From Anoplopoma fimbria (Eukaryota > Chordata > Actinopteri > Perciformes > Anoplopomatidae), in assembly GCF_027596085.1 (NCBI RefSeq), contig NC_072467.1:6265861-6329860 (forward strand): DNA of 64,000 bases, written 5' to 3'. Both the position numbers and the translations under genes were made by a program. A model generated the notes under the pieces. The model was not told where the DNA came from. It saw nothing but the letters and a program-made list of their open reading frames with translations, and ran no database searches. Below, one piece after another: positions 13,901-24,476 of this stretch; within the stretch, counting starts at the first letter, position 1, and each line of letters begins with the position of its first letter.

Positions 13901-14950
13901 TAATGAATCTATTAGTGAGCTGAACACTGTATTATGGCTTCAATTGGTGCTTTTGGCTCTATGAGGTGTTGCATATCAAAGTGTTTGCTGCTGAATTAGA
14001 CCGACAGCTGACTTTGAACCGCATGGAGGTGGATCTGCAAATTGAACGCCTGTACGAGGTTGAGGAGCCATACAATCATGTCTTTCATTTGCCTGATACA
14101 AATGGTGACCATTTATGGGCAGCTGCGTTAATAGACATTGAACATTACAATTACTTCCCTAATAGAATGTAAAGAGTAATGGCAGTTAAGGGATCTAATC
14201 AAATCTAAACTGATTCATTATGGTGGCTTTTTAAAATGCATGGATGTTTTAGCAAAGCATAGAAGAATGTGAGTTTTTGCAGTTGGGAAGAGGGGGATTT
14301 GCAGCCTTTTCATCTGGAGCTACACAGTATTCTCATCATCTGTGCAGTGTTGATACCATTCTCCGCTCCACAGGGAGATCGGCAGGCTTCACCTTTGACC
14401 GACCTGATTTGATTTTGTCAAATGTATTCCTTCGCCCCACTGAGACCGGGCCAGCTGCTCGTCTCTCGCCTGCTCCTGTTCAGCATGTTTGAGTCAGAGA
14501 AGAAGAATGTGGCCGACCAGCGTGAGAATAAAGGCAGGCAGGGTGTGGTGGTGTGTGGACCAAATGAAGTCTGTCACAGTGGCCTGTCTGAGAGATGCTT
14601 TTATTATCCCGGGCATCTTAGCGTATGACTGCAAATCTGGTCCAACTTTCTCAGTCTCTCCCCTCCCACTCACTCTCTATCACTTTGTTTTATCTGTCTC
14701 TTTCCTCTGCTGGTGCCTGTTCCGCCAAATCCCTGGGCTGTTTGGCTGGAATATCAATGAATCAGTCTCTATTAAGCTCTCATATGTATGAAGCTGTAAG
14801 TGAAGCGAAACCACAACGCTTGATGAGACTGATGTGGCTGAGCAGCAATGCCTCTGGTAAGGCACTAGCCTCTCTAGTGGAGATCAGCATGAGCTACTCT
14901 GGAGAGTTGGAGCTCAGACTTCATTTATAACGATGCAATAATTAAGAGGA
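13901..14950. other. Candidate conserved non-coding block
   Basis: About 1 kb of complex sequence without simple repeats or transposon ends, with many homeodomain-like ATTA/TAAT cores and Sox/TALE-like words. A 68-codon frame at 13966-14172 (plus) has balanced amino-acid use but no known family, no splice sites I trust, and ends at a plain stop. Regulatory DNA conserved among fish is an inference from texture only. Confidence 0.25.
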
Positions 14951-15386
14951 GCAAATTCTCAGCATGGATCAGGGTTTTAGTCACAGGGAGGAATAGCCGA
15001 AGGAAAATGGATGTTATTAAGAGAAAATGGAGGTTGTCTCCAGGTGGGGACAAGAAAAAAGGAAGTGAGAGAAGGAGAGTAAGAAAGACAGAGGGAAAAG
15101 GAGGTTGTTAGGTGGCGGGCAGCAATCAGTGAAGTCCAGTTGTGCTTTACGACACAGCCTGTGGGACTGGAACACCTCTGTGAAGCATCACATCCCATTT
15201 CACACTGAATTCTTCTCACCAAGTCATGCAAACCTCCTGAGGCTGCCATGTATGGAGCAGAATGCAGAGCTTAACGTGTACACACTCAATAATACTTGTT
15301 TTCAGGCTGCTGGGTTACAAAAAGAAATACATTTAAAATAAATACATTTAAAAATAAATAAATAAATAGGTCTGTCAGCTAACATG

Positions 15387-15390
<4 letters not shown>
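14951..15390. other. Unassigned DNA with AAAT-type runs
   Basis: Purine-rich at 15030-15110 and with degenerate (AAATA)n at about 15334-15368 next to the TA array. No gene is recognised. Confidence 0.4.

Positions 15391-15436
<46 letters not shown>
15391..15436. repeat. (TA)n microsatellite
   Basis: About 22 TA units preceded by a short TG stretch. The spurious minus-strand frame through it encodes Tyr-Ile repeats. Confidence 0.95.
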
Positions 15437-15438
<2 letters not shown>

Positions 15439-16342
15439 AAGTAATATTTTGGTAAACTTTAGCTTCACCTTTGCACATTTGTACAGTTAAGTTCACTTAA
15501 ATGATTGGGCTTGATCACCCACAATATTTTGTATCCACCACTGACCAATTCATATAAATACTATCAGGTGATAATGAGTAAATTAAATATCTTGTTTTGC
15601 ACTGGCATGAGTCCATTTGCCAGACTATCCATCAAATTACATGGCATCCACACAAATATCAAAAAGTGCATCAAATTAATGGCATCAGAAAATCATTAAA
15701 GCCCAATGATGGATAAGTTATAATAAAAGTCAAATGACTTTATGTCATGATTTACAACACTTTGCTTGTTACGGTATATTCCTGAATATAACAATCTTTA
15801 ATCCACATATTATAACTTTATTATCCTAATATAATGCTTTTTTTGGTAAAATCTTATTTTTAAGTACAGGAAGATGTCATTATATATATAAAAAAAAGTT
15901 TTTATTAGTGTCATTATTTAATTAACATACAGCTGTATGGCTGACACCTGACCCACTCCTACTTGGGGCAACATTTATCAATGCATTTTCGTACACATGC
16001 TAATCTCTGAGGAGCATGCCCATGTTTTCTGGCATATGCACAGGACAAAAGTGCTTAACACTACAGTGAGATGGAGGAACATATTATTGTTATTCTTACT
16101 TCTTCCCTCTGGTAAATGTATACAGTGTCCAAGGACCATGCCAATGCTTGATCAGTGGGAGGAACATGCACATCCAAGGCCATGCCAATCTGCCCTAAAG
16201 TCAGAGCTTCCGACTATATCATCCATGAAACGCATCCTACCACAACAGTTGTCAGCAACACAAACAGACAGAGCAGCCTGCCTTTCTTTTTTAATATGTA
16301 AATTTGGTAGTTTCTAGACACATATATTATTATATACACTCA
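15437..16342. other. Unassigned AT-rich DNA
   Basis: Nothing recognisable. A 106-codon plus-strand frame at 15997-16317 has no known domain or signal and is judged spurious. Confidence 0.4.
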
Positions 16343-16713
16343 GGTGGCAACCTCCGGGTTTGAAAAGTGAAACTTACAAAATAGACCATAAAGCAGGGTA
16401 TGCTTAAGGTCATGGCTTGTGATTCACAAGTTGCTACCACAGCGTTGTCCAGTCTTAGATTTGACCGTGTTTTTGTCTTTCAGCTTTAACATTTTTACAG
16501 TATGTTTTTTATTTCATGAAAGTTAATGAAAACCTTGTGGAGTTGTTAATTCAGTGTTTGGTTGTACTTAGCTTCACCTTTTCGTGTCAATTCTTGTTGC
16601 CAAAAGGCAAGATGGTGACGGCCTAAAATGCCAAACTCAAGGTTTCACAATGGCAGTCCACACGCCAATTGATGACCTGACACTGACCACGTCCAGTACT
16701 TATAGCGTCTATG
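16343..16713. repeat. Degraded interspersed repeat
   Basis: The left end 'ggtggcaacctccgggtt' and right end '...gaccacgtccagtacttatagcgtctatg' resemble a dispersed fish repeat whose copies end in 'tacgtccacttcttatatacagtctatg'. 'gatggtgacggcctaaaatgcc' and 'caatggcagtccac' lie between. The class is unknown to me and the copy has clearly decayed. Confidence 0.4.
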
Positions 16714-16756
16714 ATTATAATGTATGTTTACTATAATTTTCTACATGATTTATATG

Positions 16757-17060
16757 ATGTACATACGGGATCCACACAAGGAGAAGCTCCCACGGGCTGT
16801 CAGCCTGCAGAATTAATACCTGAAGTATTATTAGACAAAGTTAGAGCACATTTAAGGAACGTTTTCATTAATCTGCATAAGACTTACTGTAAGGAGATTC
16901 AAGGCTGCTCGTATGGCCTCTAAATCTCTTGGCGCTGAGGGTGGGTTGTTGGAGGATCACAGATTTATCGATTGGCTGCTGTAGAGATGCACCTTCCCAT
17001 ATCCATATAAGCTGTAATAACATTGAGAGCCATTAATCATCCTGACAGAAACAAATTGCA
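16757..17060. other. Candidate conserved non-coding element
   Basis: A repeat-free block with balanced composition that contains 'cagaattaatacctgaagtattattagac' type homeodomain sites and 'gagagccattaatcatcctgacag', which carries adjacent TAAT and TGACAG (TALE-like) words. There is no credible coding frame. Function as an enhancer is inferred only. Confidence 0.25.
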
Positions 17061-18913
17061 GCCAGGCATCCTATACTTACAACTGGGAAAGTAAAAAAAA
17101 ATGAACGGGTGGGGTTCTGAGCAGACTATTTCATACACTAACATCCAAATAGTAATGTGCAGTGAGGGCAGCTCTGCTCCACTCTGCTTTACTCTCCTGT
17201 ATCTGAAGTGGATTTATCAGCTCTCTGTCATTTCAGGGTGCTTCAAACCTAATCTGCCCCCCACCCCGGCCTCACTCCCACTGCTGTCAGCTGTTTTGTT
17301 GATCAGAACAAACAAATTTATAATACATACATTTCCATCATCATTTATTTGCCCAGAATAATCCTGTGTTTGTTCTGGAAAAACAACCTGAAAACATTAC
17401 TTTGCAACTCCTTTAAGTAATGTATTTAGACAAAACTTTTGGGCATATTTATTCATGGGATCATGCAGTAAAATCTTTGAGGTGTTGTCAGTATTGCTAA
17501 GCTGTAAAACTTTTACTGATGATGTGTGTTGTTTTGCCAGCAGCATACTGTGCTCTAGATTTGTGTTGCTTGCACTTTCATAGGAACTACATTGATTGTT
17601 ATGTTGAACATTATATTGACTTTTTTCACTTGTTCAATTCAGTTTTTGGACGTTTAACATTTGTTTTGATCAAACGGCAGAGTCACTCTCTTGTTTTTAC
17701 TGCCGCTTGGTGATTTCTCAGATATATGGATCATGAAATCTGTCTTGTCGGCATGTGAGTGCCTTCTCTGTCTCATTCTTCAAGCCATTTACCTCACGTT
17801 TTGCAAGTATTACTTAGTGAAGGCACTATTTGTCATTCCTGTATTTCAGCTCCAGTCTTCAATTGAGCTCTGAAGATACTGTCGAGTAAGTGTTAATTTT
17901 ATGCAGGGCAAACACAGAGATTGGACTATATATGTGAGGAAATTGGTGTGAAATCAACATATCTGCGAACACAACTCCCCCTGGAGCCTCTCTGTGATCA
18001 ATTATTTATCTACTGAAGAGAGCCAAGAAACTATATTTAAAGATCAACTAGTGCATTTTCAGTTTATATGAAATATGTGTATTGAGTATTTATGTTGGTG
18101 CTTATGATGAATGTCAAACAACATAAGCAACGTGATACAAGAAAGAGGAGGGAGATATCAAAAGTACAAAAAAAACAAACTCAGAGTTGTTTGGATGTGA
18201 GGTTAATGTGGTACCATGCTTACAGAGCATGTTGGGTGTGTGCTCTACCGCCCCTAAACTCATCTTCTGCCTCCTGTCATTCAGGATCTCTGTAACTTGA
18301 TTAGAGCAACCTTGCAACCAGTCATAATAAATTAAAGAAAGAACAGATGCAGCACTTTACCAGGTGTATACTGCGTATAAAAAGGATAGCAAGCAGAGGA
18401 TATAGAGCCTTTAGTTTATATTTGGGCTTTTTGTTAGATTTTTTCCTTAGAGTTAACTGCATTCATCACATAACATTGTTATCAATTAGTTACATGACTT
18501 AACCTCTCTACAGGTCTGGTAGCCTCGATGTTTAGATACGTGGAATATTAATGAGTGATAATACAAAGGGTTGTGTCATTGTTTTTTTTCTGAAAATACA
18601 CATTCTTTTAATAATACATAAAACCCTTAATCCAATGAACCACATGTTCTGTGTTGTAAAATTAATCCACAGGCTCTCCCTCTTATTTCTCCCATTTGGA
18701 TAATATTTTAAAGCTAATCATCTGTAACTCTGTTGCCATGTTTTTAATTCATTCGTTTGGCTTGTGGTTGTTGGCCAAGTAAGTGCTGGCATACTTTCCA
18801 CAGTCTTTTGAAACATCTCCCTTTGCTCTTTCAGAGGCCTACACGAGTATGAAGGACAATACAGGAAAACTGAAAAGACAGAGTGGCTGCCTTGATATGT
18901 GTGTGTGTACAGC
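17061..18913. other. Unassigned DNA
   Basis: No gene, RNA or repeat family is recognised in this AT-rich interval. Frames are 60-86 codons and unconvincing. Confidence 0.4.
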
Positions 18914-18933
18914 ATGTGTGTGTGTGTGTGTGT
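18914..18933. repeat. Short (TG)n microsatellite
   Basis: About ten TG units, with a shorter TG run just upstream at 18899-18908. Confidence 0.9.
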
Positions 18934-19263
18934 CCGAAGGATGGCAATAGAGTGTTTTTTTAATATTGCAAAATTCTAAAAGAAAATGAATCAAGGACAT
19001 TACATTCAGACTTTTGTATGAATGTAACGGGGATAGTATTTATCAGTATCAATAAACACTGAAAAATATAATGCAGTAAGAAAAAGAGCCTCACAAATTG
19101 GCATATAAGTCTGCAGAGAAAGAGATTGTAGTACAGAAATGTATTTTCATATAGCCCCATCATGAGGTAAAATTTAAACTTCGCCAATATTAGGTTTATG
19201 ATACCTTCTAAAGCAATTACATTCTTATAAGCCAGAGATGTATTTAATGCTCATTAGCAAATG
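18934..19263. other. Unassigned AT-rich DNA
   Basis: Nothing recognisable. A 75-codon minus-strand frame is rich in Phe and Leu and looks like AT-rich chance sequence. Confidence 0.4.
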
Positions 19264-19672
19264 TTACATTACATTACATTACATTACAGTCATTTAGCAG
19301 ACGCTTTTATACAAAGCGACTTACAGGAAGTGTATTCAACATAGGTATTCAAGAGAACTACTAGTCACCAGAAGTCATAAGTGCATCTCCTTTCTTAAAC
19401 AAGCATCTTAAAGCATAAGCCAGAGCAAAAGTATAGTGCAGAGGCAAATTACTACGAAAACAATAATTGCAACAGACTAATCCGAATATAGTAAGTGCTA
19501 CAAACTACTACGAATAGGCTAAGTGCAGTAAACAAATACGAATTCAATAAGTGCAGCGAACTGATACGAATACAGTAAGTGCAACAACTAATACGAATGC
19601 AATAGGTGCTATGAGGAAGGCTCAGGGTAGCGCTTCTTGAAGAGGTGAGTTTTCAGCCTGCGCCTAAAGATG
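19264..19672 (-). mobile_element. L2-tailed interspersed element, minus strand
   Basis: Read on the minus strand it ends in the same L2-type tail as the SINEs ('aagcgtctgctaaatgactgtaatgtaatg' pattern, here as attac repeats at the left). The head has no tRNA-like boxes. The right part, about 19632-19672, matches a common fish repeat segment ('tcttgaagaggtgagttttcagcctgcgcc'). It is probably a truncated L2-clade LINE 3' end or a related non-autonomous retroposon. A tandem array of about 28-bp units lies inside it. Confidence 0.65.
19452..19610. repeat. Tandem array, about 28-bp unit, six copies
   Basis: The word 'cgaa' recurs at 19455, 19483, 19511, 19539, 19567 and 19594, a spacing of 28, 28, 28, 28 and 27. 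Each is followed about 10 bases later by 'taagtgc' or a one-base variant. The units have diverged, so the array is not recent. Confidence 0.85.
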
Positions 19673-19689
19673 TTAGCCTGAACACAGTA

Positions 19690-19777
19690 AACTAATATTA
19701 CTAGCATAACTAGCATTGTCTTGGTGAGCATGCTGATGTAAGCATTTAGCCCAAAGCACCACAGTGTCCATGTACAG
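19690..19777. repeat. Older interspersed repeat, left part, split by hAT insertion
   Basis: 'gcatgctgatgtaagcatttagcccaaagcacc' matches a widespread fish repeat ('tgctgatgttagcatttagctcaaagcacc...gtacagcctcacagagc'). The rest of the unit resumes at 20631-20675 ('gtacagcctcatagagccaccatcatagccatagactctt') directly after the hAT element. Removing the insertion and one target copy restores a continuous repeat, so this repeat is older than the hAT copy. Confidence 0.6.
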
Positions 19778-20630
19778 CAGGGGGTCCAAACTTTTTTCAC
19801 TGAGGGCCACATATAGAAAAATATAGGAAAGGCTGGGCCACTCACTAGAGGAGAGGGGGCGGGGCTTATCTCCATGGAAACCTCTGTCAACAAATCCATT
19901 TATTTCACCATCAACCATGCAATAAATAAATACTATTTCTGCTTTATACTTGTTGTGGCAGTCCCAGATATCCTGGGAAACTAAACGCCGTCTTGTCCGA
20001 GTTCATAACATCATCTGTGGATTTATTCGAGCCGTATGAACCGAAAATAAACAATTTTACTGTGATTTAATTGCAATAAATGTACAAAAAGGGACGCTGA
20101 AATAACAACATAATGATGGTGGTTTGTAAAAAGTCAGAATTCATATTTTGTTAGTTCTCTCTGCAGGAGGAGAAGGACATCACTTTTAAAATGCCTGTTT
20201 TTTGATGACAGAGTGACAGGAGGAGAAGCTCAACGCTGATTGGCTGATCGATGACAGAGTGACAGGAGGAGAAGCTCAACGCTGATTGGCTGATCGATGA
20301 CGGAGTGACAGGAGGAGAAGCTCAACGCTGATTGGCTGATCGATGACAGAGTGACAGGAGGAGAAGCTCAACGCTGATTGGCTGTCGCAACACAGCGTCC
20401 CGCGAATATTTCACCTGACCTGCCAGGCTCGAGTTCGCATCTACTCGCGAATATTCGCGTCTGTGCATTGACTTTACATGTAAACTAGACGCGCGAAATA
20501 TTCGCTTCGCTTTTGGTGTGAATGCAGCATTAAGTGCAAGTTTCATGTGTGGGCCATATTCCATTATGTTTTTAGAATTTGTAGCGGGCCAATTAAAAAT
20601 GGACCGCGGGCCGTAGTTTGGACACCCCTG
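19778..20630. mobile_element. Non-autonomous hAT element, 853 bp, with 8-bp TSD
   Basis: The left end reads CAGGGGGTCCAAAC and the right end, reverse-complemented, reads CAGGGGTGTCCAAAC, so these are terminal inverted repeats of hAT type with one indel. An identical 8-bp direct repeat, atgtacag, flanks it at 19770-19777 and 20631-20638. An 8-bp duplication is the hAT superfamily hallmark. 'gagggccacat' near the left end and 'gtgggccatatt' and 'gcgggccaatt' near the right are GGGCC-containing subterminal words. I see no transposase coding sequence, so it would have been moved by an autonomous relative. It contains a 46-bp tandem array and a CpG-rich stretch, 20395-20515, with several 'cgcgaatatt' words. 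Confidence 0.93.
20204..20384. repeat. 46-bp tandem repeat, four copies, inside hAT element
   Basis: Units start at 20204, 20250, 20296 and 20342. Each begins 'gatgacagagtgacagg' and carries 'aagctcaacgctgattggct'. The third has one substitution (cggagtg), and the fourth lacks the last bases. Identity is near perfect, pointing to recent amplification. Each unit carries a GATTGG word, the reverse complement of CCAAT. Confidence 0.97.
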
Positions 20631-20675
20631 ATGTACAGCCTCATAGAGCCACCATCATAGCCATAGACTCTTCAG
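20631..20675. repeat. Older interspersed repeat, right part
   Basis: Continuation of the repeat begun at 19690, after the hAT insertion. The first eight bases are the duplicated target site. Confidence 0.55.
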
Positions 20676-20869
20676 CTGTCAAACTACAATGTTCCATTGG
20701 CATAAAAACTCAGTATCAGTCGAGCTCTATTAAAACTGAATATCTGAATATTTCATAAGTCCACTTTTATTTTGCAAAACCAACCATTATACTTTCATTT
20801 TTTATATGACAACGGCAAATACGGTATTTTTTTGCAAAAATAATTTTCTTGTATGCTACAGTAATGTAA

Positions 20870-20935
20870 TTTATTTGAGCAAGACACCTAACCCCAAGTT
20901 GCCCTGGGCTTCCATTTTCATCAATAAGTGCATGT
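20870..20935 (+). mobile_element. SINE body fragment
   Basis: 'tttgagcaagacacctaaccccaagttgccctgggcttcc' matches the internal body of the SINE at 36233-36532 ('ttgggcaagacacttaaccccaagttgc'). Neither head nor tail is present, so it is a truncated relic. Confidence 0.5.
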
Positions 20936-23900
20936 CAGTGTCTAATATATTTTATAAATATGTGAAAAAATCAATTTTATATACATTTCATAAACCTAAT
21001 ATGCTGGGATATATTATTGTTATTAGATCTTTATTTTACTGCTTGGGGGCATTGATAAACACAATTAAACACATTATCCTTGATGAGGGACCAGCTGACT
21101 CCTCACAATTTAACTGGCCTTAGAAAATGGCCACGTGTCCAGAGGGACATTGACATCCATTACAGAAAATGATGAGCCAGTAGGGAGTTTGGTTCTTGGA
21201 GGACGTTAGCTGCTGGCTCCTTGTTTCCTCCACATAAGACCAAACATTTGCATTTCTATCCCATTTAAATAATTGCATTTCCTTACACTCACAGTGGAGT
21301 TTGTTTTTATTTGATAGCTTTAGATTAGCCTCATTGGAAAGTTAATTATTCCCTTTGGTTAGGTATCTCATTTGGGCTCTCTGCTGTGATAAGATTTGTT
21401 TAAGGGGCTTTTTCTGTAGACCTATGTACCGCTCTTTCGTCCTCCATTTTCTTCTCGTTCTCTGACTCTAGGCTTTACCTGGAGTGTGGTACCTGCCCAT
21501 CTCAGGCAGAAAGAGACAAAGAAAGTAAGAAAAAAAAAGATAGGCAGAGGTGGTGACACTCAAAGGAAGAAGTGAATAATTGAAACAGCCTCCAAAGAAG
21601 AGTGTCTACTTTTGAGGGTTGGGCTGTCAGCATACAGTGAAGTAGAGACGTGATGCCTAGGAACTTTACAAGCTGTTGAGGGGTCCCTCCTCAATGAGAT
21701 GGTAATAACCAGTTCTCCTAAGCCCTGCTCGTAGACACTTTGTGAGAAAGATAGTTTAGAGGAGGATGTATTTGTTCCGGGGGCTTTATTAAACTACACA
21801 GGGTTCTGTCACCATGATGTGCCAGTGATTAAAGGATGTGGAACACCAGCACCTCAACTTCTGACAGTTTCTTACCGCTGAGCTTGGAGAGGTCTAGCTG
21901 ATATTTGTGTGTGCCTCAGTACAGTATGTGCAGTGTACAGTATATTCACAGTGGCAAGTACAATAACAGTCCTCGGTAATGAATTAAAAAGTGCTCTGTT
22001 AAACAGAATCTAGTATCTTCACGGTGCAGTATGAAGTCTGGCATACTCTTAGTATTTTTTTAGATTATATGTGAGGATAACCAAATAAGAAGGTTACTAT
22101 TTATGCAGCAAGATAGTGTTGCCAACATAGAAATGGATATTCCGCTGCTTGGATGCACTGGTAACACTACTAATAAGTAATTGAGTCTTATGATCGTTGG
22201 GAGACAGCTTTTTTAACACCATCTGCGACAATAATATGAGTTACTCCATGGAAAAAAATGACACTGGCTACCAGGTATTTGAGAAAGTGGTTAGTGTAGT
22301 TACGACAACACCACGGGGCACCATCATTAAAGTGGGACTGACTCACCCAACGTCACTCTGAAACACGCTTGATGGATAAAGCTGTAAGCCTTGTGTTCTT
22401 AGAGAAAAGCTTTCTTACATCTCTTTTGGGATGAAAGCTATTGCTGTTAAATGCTGTGCCAGCCTGGACCCTTTTGTGCCAAACCCTGATGTTTCTCCGT
22501 ATTTCTTGATTTGATCATGATCGAAATTGCTTTACAAAGTAAAATAACAACCTGAGTGAAAATTGTCAAAACACCTCTTTTGCTGTTTAGATATTTGAAA
22601 GTATTGAGGATGCCTTTTTTGTGTGGCTATTACAGGGCTTTTGGTGTTTTATATACAGCTAACACTGTTATCCTAGGATTACAGTCTTTAAAGAAAAGTT
22701 GTATGTAAACAGGGGAACAGGGGATACATTATTCACAACAACCCATAACAAAGGTGATAAATACAAACAGAAAGTATTGTATATCTCTTCAATTCATACA
22801 TTTTTTCGGCAGGTCTCATCAATACTTAATGCAGTCATAACAAAGCTCAGTTGGAAAAAGTCCCGATTGTCTTGTACTTAAATTGCATTGATATACTTAT
22901 CATTAGAGAAGGAAAAACATGGAGTCCAATGGGAAAAACCTAATAATTAAGTGAAACAGTGTTGCATCTACTCATAATAAGAACAAAACCTGGCTTACTT
23001 TTTTCAAAATACTCTGGAAAACCCCTCACTTAGTATTCCGGCTTGTAGATATACGTATATCTATTGTCGTCTTTGTCTCAAGACACCTCACGTTGTAGTT
23101 GGCTGTTGATGGTTGGAGTAGATGAGGTACTTCTACCATCAGGTAGCCATAGTAATGTGTGCCTGAATACTAACATAGATCTTTAGGAGCTTAGGAATTC
23201 AGAAGTGCAGCGTCGGCTGAAGGGAAGGAACACGTTTTCTCAGCATGGCACCACATTAACCTCGCATCCTTCAAACATTAACATCTCCCTCTAATGTTCT
23301 CCCATCCTTTTTTCGAGACCCTTTAAGCAATTTAGCCTTTAATAATCGACATTTCTGTACAAAATGATTAATCCCCATGGGCAGATCAAGCTGAGCGGAG
23401 AGAAAACTTATTCCTCAGCAATATAAAAAAAAAAAGGATAGAGACTTTAAATCAGTCTGTTATGGAGTCTAATGTAGGACATTATAAAATATTGCTTTTG
23501 TCCAGGGGTTTATACCTTTGCATTAGCATAAGTACATCAGAACTTCACACAGTAGCTTACAGTAATTAGCTGAATGTGTACACAGGCCAGACCTTCATTT
23601 TGGCCCACTATCTTGGTTGATATTCATAATCCTTTAAAACATAATGTTTCACATATGATGTTTTTAGTGTTTCCAATATTTATCTACCCTCATTGATATA
23701 AACATGGTGGACAAATTCTAAGAAACATTTCACTTCAGTATAATGCAGTACAACTCAACAGCACCACAAAGTTACGCCTCCTAACAGTTTCCACAACAAT
23801 TGGATAGTTTAACTTTATTGAAGTTAGCATTTATTGCAGGGCTTTTGTATTAGACAGGTTTAAAGTTAGGTAAGTATACCGTTTATAAATAGGAAACTTA

Positions 23901-24376
23901 GACTTCTCGAAAAGCAGATGCTTTCATTTAACTTAGAAACACTTAGAAACACAATAAGCTATAAAACTGAAAAGCATTTCTTATGCTATGAAGTTGAAAA
24001 TAAAGAAATAAATAGATAAAAAAAATAAAACTTGTGCATGGGGGGGGTTAAATTAGTTTCTCCTCATATGCCCTACAACTGTGGAGCAACGCTGACACAA
24101 TGTCGTCTTCTTATACAACACTGTCTCTCAGCTAACTACGGAGCCAAAGGTGGGCCTTGTAGCTTTGTCATCTCCATAAATCTCCAAAGTGCGACTTACT
24201 CACACGACTGTGTTTGTTTTGCTAACCTCAGCATATGTTGCTATCAGTGTAAGGCTATTTCCTAATTACGTGCATCCATCTACATAATGAAAAATGGTTG
24301 CCAAATATATGGCAGCCGTAACATACCTGTGTGGCCCGCTGAATAAAGTCTATATGTGCACTGTATAGGCTACTAA
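20936..24376. other. Unassigned DNA, about 3.4 kb
   Basis: No gene or transposon is recognised. 23195-23590 is repeat-poor, with 'tttagcctttaataatcgac' and 'cttacagtaattagctgaatg', and could be conserved non-coding DNA. The frames (105 codons at 20806, 60 codons at 22699) are AT-driven. Confidence 0.4.
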
Positions 24377-24476
24377 GAATGGCTGAACCAAATTTCATAG
24401 CCATCCACCCAATAATTGTTGAGACATATCACTATCGAACTGGTGGACCGACTGACCAACTAACAGACCGACTCAC
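24377..24476. repeat. Interspersed fish repeat fragment
   Basis: 'gaaccaaatttcatagccatccacccaataattgttgagacat' followed by 'tggtggaccgactgaccaac' matches a very common teleost repeat segment ('accaaatttcatggcaatccatccaatagttgttgagat... gtggtggaccgaccgac'). I believe it belongs to the same large family as 19690-20675. Its class is unknown to me. Confidence 0.6.

Noticed and set aside
14422..14930. Four overlapping plus-strand frames of 60-100 codons
   Set aside because: They cover the same bases in different phases. None has a recognisable domain, and the interval is better explained as non-coding.
15997..16317. 106-codon plus-strand frame
   Set aside because: Mixed composition with no family match, no splice or promoter context, in AT-rich unassigned DNA.
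18842..18935. Promoter-like TG tract and nearby TATA words
   Set aside because: The tract is a plain dinucleotide repeat, and no transcript or coding sequence follows.
19452..20384. CRISPR-like array (regularly spaced short repeats)
   Set aside because: The units are contiguous tandem repeats with no unique spacers, and the DNA is vertebrate.
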